A DNA stretch of 11,606 nt from an uncultured Flavobacteriales bacterium (GTDB taxonomy: Bacteria > Bacteroidota > Bacteroidia > Flavobacteriales > Crocinitomicaceae): assembly GCA_946886545.1 (NCBI GenBank), contig CAMPIU010000052.1:1-11606 (forward strand), given 5' to 3'. The notes under the pieces are model-generated. The model was not told the origin of the DNA. It did not search any database and saw nothing but the letters and a program-made list of their open reading frames with translations. Positions 6,845 through 11,606 of the stretch are shown one piece after another. Position 1 is the stretch's first letter. Every line of letters begins with the position of its first letter. A program made the translations under genes and the position numbers.

Positions 6845-9472
6845 TCAATGCTCCTTTTCCTCTTTCGGGAAACCGGCAATCATCTTTTCGTAATCACTCA
6901 ATAAAGCTTCTGCATCTGTGCGTTTGCCATGAGCAATATCAGCTGCATTTGTATTTCCGTCCTTTTTAGCCTTTTCTTCTTCTGCTTTATATTTCTCAAT
7001 GGAATTACTTAAATTATCTCTTAAGTATCCGATATATTGAGGCATAAACATCTGTGTGTACATTCCACCGGTTTTGTACTCACTCTCGAAAATTGGGAGT
7101 GTGCGTCTTTGAATTTTCGGTTCCTGGCGGGAAGCAAAGAAAGTCATTGAATTCATTACACCTATTTTGTCAAATCCTTGTAATAAATTCGATTTGAAGA
7201 TTCGCTCATAATAAGCTATCTGATCTGCATCTCCGTATTTTGCATAGATCATGGAAATGCCCGCCTGCATTTTACCTGAAGGTTCGTTTTCCAGGTTTTT
7301 GGAAGCTTCCAATGCAGCCTTGCTGTTCACCTTTGAAAGTTGAAGTAAAGCAGCGCTTATTACAGAATACGATTGATCTTTTTGAATGATTTCAGTACAG
7401 ATTTGCTCCAGTTCAGGCCCGGAAACTATCCCGGCCAGTGAGGTGATTGCAGCTGCACGAACAGCGGATACCGAATCGGAACCTGCCATTTGTTTCAAAC
7501 GGTTGATAGCAGCAGTTTTACTGTCACTGCTCATTTTCCCTATTTTCTCAATTGCCGTAGCGCGGATATCCCAGAAAGGATCTTTCAATGCTTCCTGAGC
7601 AACTCTGTTTGCTTCCGGAGAACTGGACGGAACTTTTTGCAATGCATTTTTTCTGTGAATATAATGTTTGGAGTTATTCCACTGGAAAGCATACCAGGAA
7701 GGATCTTTTTTCTCCTCCATTTTGCACAAAAGCATTGCTTCGGCGTCAAAGATCACATTTTTCACCGTTCCCTGAGTTGGAATAGATACAGTTGTTGATT
7801 CGTCATTAAACCAATGGCGGGAAGTAGTTGCTCCGCGGTCATCGTATACAGTTACATCAACCGGTAATTTGAATAAGCCGAAATCTTTCTTTTGTTTTTG
7901 GTTTACGGTAATGGAAACAGTATTTGGAGCAACATCTGTGCTATAGGAAACATCCAGGGTCGGGTGTCCTTTACCTTGATACCATTGATTAAAGAACCAG
8001 TTCAGATCCTCACCGCTCACGTCTTCGAAAGCAAGTCTTAATTGATGAAATTCTGCCGCTTTAAATTGGTTTTGTCTTAAGTAATTCTTTAAACCCAGGA
8101 AGAAGGCATCATCCCCGATATATTTGCGAAGCATGTGTAAAATTCGTCCGCCTTTGTTGTAAGAATGTCCGTCGAACATATCTTCTCTTGAGTTGTAATC
8201 GAACCAAACCAGATTATGGTAACCACCTTGTTCTGCAGATGCAAAATATCCCGCAGCTTCCTGTAAAGCCTGGAATTCTGCTTCATCTAATCCATGACGG
8301 TGCTCATCCCATAAGAATTGAGAATAATTTGCGAAAGATTCATTCAGTGTTAAGTTCGACCATGATTCACATGTTACCAAATCCCCGAACCAATGGTGAA
8401 ACAATTCATGTGCAATCGTGGAATTATCATTTTCGTCCAATAATTCACGCTTCGTTTTGTAAGCGTATTCTCCGAAAATAACTGCTCCGGTGTTCTCCAT
8501 TGCTCCGGAAACGTAATCTCTTACAATGATTTGTGAGTATTTATCCCATGGATATTCAACTCCAAGCAATTGAGAGAAGAAACCGATCATAGCCGGAGTT
8601 TCTCCAAAAATAGCTTTCGCATCTTTTTCCCATTCCGGCTCTACATAGTAGTTTACCTCCATGTTCGTACCATCCGGACGTTTATAGGTGTCTTTTACCA
8701 CTTTGAATTCTCCTACTCCCATCATAAATAAGTAAGGAGCGTGAGGTAAATCCTGTTTCCAGTAATCTGTTCTTGTACCGTCAGCATTTTTGGTAGAGCT
8801 CACCAATTTACCATTTGAAAGAGTTGCGTATTTATCCTGAACAGTAATGTAAATCTCCTGCTTTGTCTTAGAGTTTGGAGAATCAATGGTAGGGAACCAT
8901 ACAGAGTTTGATTCTGTTTCACCTTGTGTCCAGATCTGAGGCATTTTATTTGCTTCCTCTCCGCGCGGATTAATGAAGTAAAGACCCTTATCACTTGTAA
9001 TTGCGTTGGAACCACCGGTTTTTCGTTCATCTGGTTTGGCGATATAATCAATTACTACAGTATAGCTTTCGTCACGGGCATATTTTTTATCCAGTTGAAT
9101 GGTTAGGACATCATCTTTGTATTCGTATTGACACGTTTTTCCGGCCATCGAAACACCTTTGATTTCCATTCCTTTTGCATCAAGTATCAGTTGATTGGAT
9201 GCATAGTAATGCGGTTTTGCCTGTAGGGTTTCTTTTCCTATAAGCCATGATTTCGTCCAGTCGAAGGAAACCTCTAATTTCGTATTGATCAAATCCGTCA
9301 ATACGGTTCTGGATGCGTGATATACAGCAGGCTTATCTTGCTTCGATTCATCAACTGCAATTACCGCACCTGCCTTTGATTCGTTACTTTGGCTTGCTGC
9401 GTGTTCAGTGTCAGAATGTTTAGGTTGACAAGCTACTAAGACAAGAGCAACCAAATAGTATATTTTCTTCAT
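6845..9472 (-). CDS. M1-family zinc aminopeptidase, lipoprotein-anchored, with HEAT-like C-terminal region
   Basis: A membrane-anchored zinc peptidase predicted to remove N-terminal residues from peptides in the periplasm or at the outer membrane. The chosen start gives 875 residues opening with a lipoprotein signal MKKIYYLVALVLVAC, lipobox LVAC, lipidated at C15. A longer frame starts at 9511, but that codon sits inside the -7 promoter box, which rules it out. Numbered from the chosen start: N-terminal beta domain (about 50-250); GAMEN exopeptidase motif 323-327; HELFH zinc site 355-359 followed, after 18 residues, by E378, the HExxH-x18-E signature; catalytic Tyr at Y438 (SYNKGG). A beta-domain follows (about 505-590), then helical repeats from about 615 to 730 (DPFWDIRATAIEKIG, SAVRAAAITSLAG) of HEAT type, and a lysine/glutamate-rich helical tail. 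All catalytic residues are present. It is a single-gene unit convergent with the large barrel gene and divergent from the biotin carrier gene. Substrate preference cannot be read from the sequence. Confidence 0.94.
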   Translation of the reverse strand: MKKIYYLVALVLVACQPKHSDTEHAASQSNESKAGAVIAVDESKQDKPAVYHASRTVLTDLINTKLEVSFDWTKSWLIGKETLQAKPHYYASNQLILDAKGMEIKGVSMAGKTCQYEYKDDVLTIQLDKKYARDESYTVVIDYIAKPDERKTGGSNAITSDKGLYFINPRGEEANKMPQIWTQGETESNSVWFPTIDSPNSKTKQEIYITVQDKYATLSNGKLVSSTKNADGTRTDYWKQDLPHAPYLFMMGVGEFKVVKDTYKRPDGTNMEVNYYVEPEWEKDAKAIFGETPAMIGFFSQLLGVEYPWDKYSQIIVRDYVSGAMENTGAVIFGEYAYKTKRELLDENDNSTIAHELFHHWFGDLVTCESWSNLTLNESFANYSQFLWDEHRHGLDEAEFQALQEAAGYFASAEQGGYHNLVWFDYNSREDMFDGHSYNKGGRILHMLRKYIGDDAFFLGLKNYLRQNQFKAAEFHQLRLAFEDVSGEDLNWFFNQWYQGKGHPTLDVSYSTDVAPNTVSITVNQKQKKDFGLFKLPVDVTVYDDRGATTSRHWFNDESTTVSIPTQGTVKNVIFDAEAMLLCKMEEKKDPSWYAFQWNNSKHYIHRKNALQKVPSSSPEANRVAQEALKDPFWDIRATAIEKIGKMSSDSKTAAINRLKQMAGSDSVSAVRAAAITSLAGIVSGPELEQICTEIIQKDQSYSVISAALLQLSKVNSKAALEASKNLENEPSGKMQAGISMIYAKYGDADQIAYYERIFKSNLLQGFDKIGVMNSMTFFASRQEPKIQRRTLPIFESEYKTGGMYTQMFMPQYIGYLRDNLSNSIEKYKAEEEKAKKDGNTNAADIAHGKRTDAEALLSDYEKMIAGFPKEEKEH

Positions 9473-9508
9473 TTTCGGGCGAATATGATTCGTAAATATT
9501 TTGAAGAG

Positions 9509-9538
9509 CAAATATAGGAAACTATGCTTTTTTTACAA
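9509..9538 (-). promoter_or_regulatory. Bacteroidota-type promoter for the M1 aminopeptidase gene
   Basis: Read on the minus strand, TTG (9538-9536) is followed by exactly 19 bases and then TATATTTG (9516-9509), an exact match to the TAnnTTTG -7 box; TTG at about -33 and this spacing are the known Bacteroidota sigma-A consensus. Transcription would start near 9503, leaving a leader of about 30 bases before the ATG at 9472. It also places the upstream ATG at 9511 inside the promoter, so it decides the gene start. It lies between two divergent genes; I see no equally good promoter facing the other way. Confidence 0.8.
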
Positions 9539-9594
9539 CGTTTTTCTAGATGAATGGCCAAATAGTTCGTATTATTGTCGCAAAATTCTTACAG

Positions 9595-10065
9595 ATGGAA
9601 ACAGCAAATTGGACATCGGACGGAGAAGTTCTTCATGCTAATAAAGATGGGGTTCATATTCGTTGGGAAGACCAACAGTTTTTTACAATTACTTACAAGG
9701 GACAAAAATTCCGTGGTGAGGTTATGTCAAACCGCATGGAAGAGGGTTTGTTGACTTTGAAATTGAATCACCGGGTATTTGAAGTAAAGAAGGGTGGTCC
9801 GCTGGATGAACTGATCGCTTCTTTAGGGATGGACAAACCAAAATTGCGTAAATTGAAGCAATTGAAGGCTCCAATGCCCGGAAGAGTAGTGAGTGTTGCT
9901 GTTACGGTTGGTCAATCAATTGAAGTGGGTGATCCCTTACTTACTTTGGAAGCAATGAAAATGGAAAATGTACTCAAAGCAGAAGGTGTTGGGATTGTTA
10001 AATCTATTGCTGTCAATCCGCAGGATGTGGTAGATAAAGGAGGCTTACTGATCGAATTCGAGTAG
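9595..10065 (+). CDS. Biotin carboxyl carrier protein (acyl-CoA/acetyl-CoA carboxylase type)
   Basis: A biotinylated carrier protein that shuttles carboxyl groups between a biotin carboxylase and a carboxyltransferase. From this start it has 156 residues. The C-terminal half is a biotinyl/lipoyl domain: KAPMPGRVVSVAV, then LEAMKMEN with the biotinylated lysine at K122, then a closing strand pair ending KGGLLIEFE; the AMKM signature with the lysine 34 residues before the end is typical of biotin carriers. The N-terminal half (about 1-75) is a small beta-rich domain of the kind found in Bacteroidota carrier subunits, joined by a lysine-rich linker (KPKLRKLKQLK). An in-frame ATG at 9550 would add 15 residues; I prefer 9595 because the added part lies close to the divergent promoter and does not look family-like, but this is uncertain. 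No biotin carboxylase or carboxyltransferase gene adjoins it. Which carboxylase it serves (acetyl-, propionyl- or another acyl-CoA) cannot be told here. Confidence 0.92.
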   Translation: METANWTSDGEVLHANKDGVHIRWEDQQFFTITYKGQKFRGEVMSNRMEEGLLTLKLNHRVFEVKKGGPLDELIASLGMDKPKLRKLKQLKAPMPGRVVSVAVTVGQSIEVGDPLLTLEAMKMENVLKAEGVGIVKSIAVNPQDVVDKGGLLIEFE

Positions 10066-10111
10066 TATTGTTAAACTCATTAGAATTCTTTACGATATGA
10101 ATAAAAATAAA

Positions 10112-10133
10112 AACGGCTCCTTTTGGAGCCGTT
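10112..10133 (-). terminator. Intrinsic terminator between the biotin carrier and small-protein genes
   Basis: A 9-bp stem AACGGCTCC (10112-10120) with GGAGCCGTT (10125-10133) around a 4-base loop. On the minus strand the hairpin is followed by TTTTTATTTTTATT, a good U-rich tract, so it mainly ends the small gene whose stop lies 23 bases away. On the plus strand no U run follows, so any effect on the biotin carrier transcript, 46 bases after its stop, would be weaker. Confidence 0.8.
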
Positions 10134-10156
10134 AGTCATATTACTATATATGTCTT

Positions 10157-10351
10157 TTAATTTTTTTGCATTGTAAATGCCTTTTGAATGATAGAAGGAT
10201 AAACCGCGCCGAACTCCTTCATACACCATTCCCTTAAATGTTGAATTTCTTCTGAGTTAGACATCCATTTAATTGCTTTAGACAATTCTTTCTGGAATAA
10301 GAGTGGGTCAAAACTTACCCGAACCAGGATTTTTTTCGTCAGTTCAAACAT
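10157..10351 (-). CDS. Small conserved-looking protein, 64 residues, function unknown
   Basis: The protein begins MFELTKKILVRVSFD and is predicted mainly helical, with a basic-amphipathic N-terminus, an aromatic/charged middle (LSKAIKWMSNSEE, LREWCMKEFG) and no signal peptide or membrane segment, so it is probably cytoplasmic. From memory it resembles a family of roughly 60-70 residue uncharacterised Bacteroidota proteins with the same opening and a KAIKW...WC motif; I know of no function. The frame stays open upstream to a GTG at 10465, but that codon lies inside the preceding gene's terminator hairpin and the extra 38 residues look unconserved, so the ATG at 10351 is preferred. It has its own downstream terminator. 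No clear promoter or Shine-Dalgarno is visible, so expression may rely on a weak promoter in 10352-10431 or on read-through. Confidence 0.65.
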   Translation of the reverse strand: MFELTKKILVRVSFDPLLFQKELSKAIKWMSNSEEIQHLREWCMKEFGAVYPSIIQKAFTMQKN

Positions 10352-10431
10352 GGGGTTCTGTTTAATAATTTCATCTAATATAACGAACCATTTTCTTATT
10401 TGGTATTCGGAAAATGTTAAAAGTTCTGTAC

Positions 10432-10468
10432 AAAAAAAGCGTGTGCCCGTAACCACCAGACACACGCT
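10432..10468 (-). terminator. Intrinsic terminator of the Omp28-type gene
   Basis: On the minus strand an 8-bp stem AGCGTGTG (10468-10461) pairs with CACACGCT (10445-10438) across a 15-base loop and runs directly into a T tract (10437-10432). It starts 22 bases after the stop of the Omp28-type gene. It overlaps the upstream open part of the next small ORF, which argues that translation of that ORF begins further downstream. Confidence 0.8.
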
Positions 10469-10478
10469 ACTTTATAGC

Positions 10479-10586
10479 CAATGTTAAATTTTAAAGCAAG
10501 TGTTTTTCGATCACCTGGTAGATTTCTTCCGTCGTTTTGTCGTAAACATAAATGTACAATTTCATGTTTTCCGCATCGTATTGAGC
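10479..10586. repeat. Direct repeat copy 1 (3' end of the Omp28-type gene)
   Basis: This stretch matches 11499-11606 with three substitutions and one single-base indel over about 108 bases. It covers the last 32 codons of the gene and about 12 bases past the stop. The copies lie about 1020 bases apart, one gene plus its spacer, which marks a tandem gene duplication. The match is cut by the window edge, so its full length is unknown. Confidence 0.92.
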
Positions 10587-11480
10587 AGGTAACTGGTAGG
10601 AATAGCTCACAAAGTATTTTCCGTTCGTTCCCAGGTCGCTAGCAGTCAAAACTTTCCCGAAAGTTCTGCCATCGATACATCCTCTTAAGATATTACGATG
10701 AGTATATGTTTCGTTTATTCCATCACAGTGAGACAAATCTGGATCTCCGGGAGTTCCATCCGGATCCCAGGTGGGATTTGCCAGAACCATTTGTCGGGCA
10801 ATTAATGAATCTTCGACCAAACAAACAACGATGCTTAAATCAGACGTAATGGATGCGTCTAGTTTATCTACTTCAGCGTGCAAGAATAATCCGCGGGTAG
10901 ATGGAAAATAATTTGTTACAGCTTGAATATTAATTTGTAAGGTACTTGCCAAGCTTATATTAGCCTTGTTAGCCATTGTTGACCCTGCATTAGAGGTAAA
11001 TTGACCGTTAGCCAACATACGATTCACACAAAACGCAGAATTTCCCACAAAGGTAGAATTAGGAACATCTTGTCCAAAATACGTCCCTATTTCTAAGCCG
11101 GCATCGCAGTAAAGAGTAGTTGGGAATGCTGCTGAAGCTTCTTGAAACACTGTCAATCCACTTGGCCCTGTATGAATGGCCATACCATATATTCGAGTTG
11201 GATTTGTTGCAATCAATTGCTGCATTAAACCTGTTTGGGAAGGAGAATGCAGACATTGGTGACCTGTAAAATCCTCAATCAGCACATTGCGTTTGGTATT
11301 GCTATTAGCTGTAAATGTTGGCCACAAACCTTGAGCAACATAATGAGCAGAATCGCCGTCCGGATATAGACTCCAATCCAATGCACTTGAGATAGCATTT
11401 GCCGGATCAGTATTTTTTACCTTATCACAAGAAGCAATCACCGTTGCGAAGACTGCTGTAAAAATTAAAAACTTTTTCAT
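10491..11480 (-). CDS. Omp28-related lipoprotein with thioredoxin-like region, CxxC changed to CxxS
   Basis: A 329-residue envelope lipoprotein of the Omp28 type first described in Porphyromonas gingivalis; the cellular role of the family is not settled. The N-terminus MKKFLIFTAVFATVIASC has a lipobox IASC with lipidated C18, so the mature protein should be attached to a membrane. The family hallmark is a thioredoxin-fold segment opening V-L-I-E-D-F-T-G-H-x-C-x-x-C-P; here residues 66-80 read VLIEDFTGHQCLHSP, so C76 is kept and the second cysteine is Ser79. Further cysteines occur at about 124, 151, 220 and later, which might pair otherwise. The C-terminal half is beta-rich (LPAQYDAENMKLYIYVYD) without a T9SS-type tail I can recognise. 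Upstream, only 31 bases away, is the 3' end of a near-identical paralogue, and no promoter lies in that gap, so the two are probably co-transcribed. GGAG directly touches the ATG, too close for a normal ribosome site. A strong terminator follows. Confidence 0.85.
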   Translation of the reverse strand: MKKFLIFTAVFATVIASCDKVKNTDPANAISSALDWSLYPDGDSAHYVAQGLWPTFTANSNTKRNVLIEDFTGHQCLHSPSQTGLMQQLIATNPTRIYGMAIHTGPSGLTVFQEASAAFPTTLYCDAGLEIGTYFGQDVPNSTFVGNSAFCVNRMLANGQFTSNAGSTMANKANISLASTLQINIQAVTNYFPSTRGLFLHAEVDKLDASITSDLSIVVCLVEDSLIARQMVLANPTWDPDGTPGDPDLSHCDGINETYTHRNILRGCIDGRTFGKVLTASDLGTNGKYFVSYSYQLPAQYDAENMKLYIYVYDKTTEEIYQVIEKHLL

Positions 11481-11498
11481 CTCCTAAACGGGATTAGT

Positions 11499-11606
11499 CA
11501 ATGTTAAATTTTTAAAGCAGGTGTTTTTCGATGACCTGGTAGATTTCTTCAGTCGTTTTGTCGTAAACATAAATGTACAATTTCATGTTTTCCGCATCGT
11601 ATTGAG
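11499..11606. repeat. Direct repeat copy 2 (3' end of the upstream Omp28 paralogue)
   Basis: Partner of the repeat at 10479-10586. Beyond the shared 12 bases after the stop the two copies diverge: copy 1 leads to a terminator hairpin, while copy 2 leads through a short spacer into the next gene's ATG. That is what a tandem array with one terminator at its end would look like. Confidence 0.92.
11512..11606 (-). CDS. 3' end of a second Omp28-type gene (tandem paralogue), cut by the window edge
   Basis: Only the last 30 complete codons and the stop are in the window. They encode QYDAENMKLYIYVYD...VIEKHLL, identical residue for residue to the C-terminus of the neighbouring 329-residue lipoprotein. 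The three base differences from the neighbour (a Leu, a Val and a Thr codon) are all silent. The stop is 31 bases before the start of that gene, in the same direction. The rest of the protein, including whether it keeps the CxxC motif, lies outside the window. Confidence 0.85.
   Translation of the reverse strand, partial: QYDAENMKLYIYVYDKTTEEIYQVIEKHLL

Noticed and set aside
7386..7798. Overlapping plus-strand frames opposite the aminopeptidase gene
   Set aside because: They are antisense to the conserved helical region of that protein and have no recognisable features of their own.
9473..9511. Longer start for the aminopeptidase at 9511
   Set aside because: That ATG lies within a perfect -7 promoter box, and the shorter form begins with a clean lipoprotein signal.
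9570..9577. TATTATTG as a -7 box for the biotin carrier gene
   Set aside because: It has one mismatch to TAnnTTTG and no TTG at the expected upstream distance, so I do not list it as a promoter.
10097..10135. A 12-codon leader-peptide-like ORF (MNKNKNGSFWSR) overlapping a hairpin, like an attenuator
   Set aside because: It runs through a terminator whose T-tract faces the other strand, no plus-strand gene follows, and the codons come from the A-rich tract and stem.

Overview
The window looks like a chromosomal segment of a Bacteroidota bacterium, most likely a member of Flavobacteriales (Crocinitomicaceae/Fluviicola-like is a guess from memory of similar proteins). Evidence: moderately AT-rich DNA, almost no Shine-Dalgarno sequences, a textbook Bacteroidota promoter (TTG-N19-TAnnTTTG), eukaryote-like class Ia ribonucleotide reductase, an Omp28-family lipoprotein, and a very large exported beta-rich protein of a type I associate with this phylum.

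Layout from left to right. (1) Plus-strand operon nrdB (5' end cut off by the window) - nrdA, making deoxyribonucleotides for DNA synthesis. (2) A 214-bp gap with two different hairpin elements: a perfect 38-bp palindrome and a branched cruciform with a T-run. (3) A plus-strand gene for a 1149-residue secreted, probably outer-membrane beta-barrel protein of unknown function. It ends in a second, nearly identical copy of the palindrome, which also separates it from the convergent gene that follows. (4) A minus-strand M1-family zinc aminopeptidase lipoprotein with a HEAT-like helical tail, driven by a clear promoter that fixes its start. (5) Divergent from it, a plus-strand biotin carboxyl carrier protein. 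(6) A second convergent junction with a terminator, then a minus-strand 64-residue small protein. (7) A minus-strand Omp28-type lipoprotein gene with its own terminator, and upstream of it, cut by the right edge, the 3' end of a near-identical tandem paralogue.

Most of the window is core metabolism and envelope biology. The genes form separate transcription units rather than one pathway: nrdB-nrdA is a real operon, and the two Omp28 copies are probably co-transcribed. I see no defence system, CRISPR array, tRNA, rRNA, integrase or transposase. The parts most worth a second look are the repeated palindrome bracketing the large surface-protein gene, that protein itself (two 'IDY' beta-modules, an EF-hand-like loop), the freshly duplicated or gene-converted Omp28 pair with a CxxS instead of a CxxC motif, and the unusual cysteine ending of NrdB. 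I did not find strong evidence for a wholly new system.
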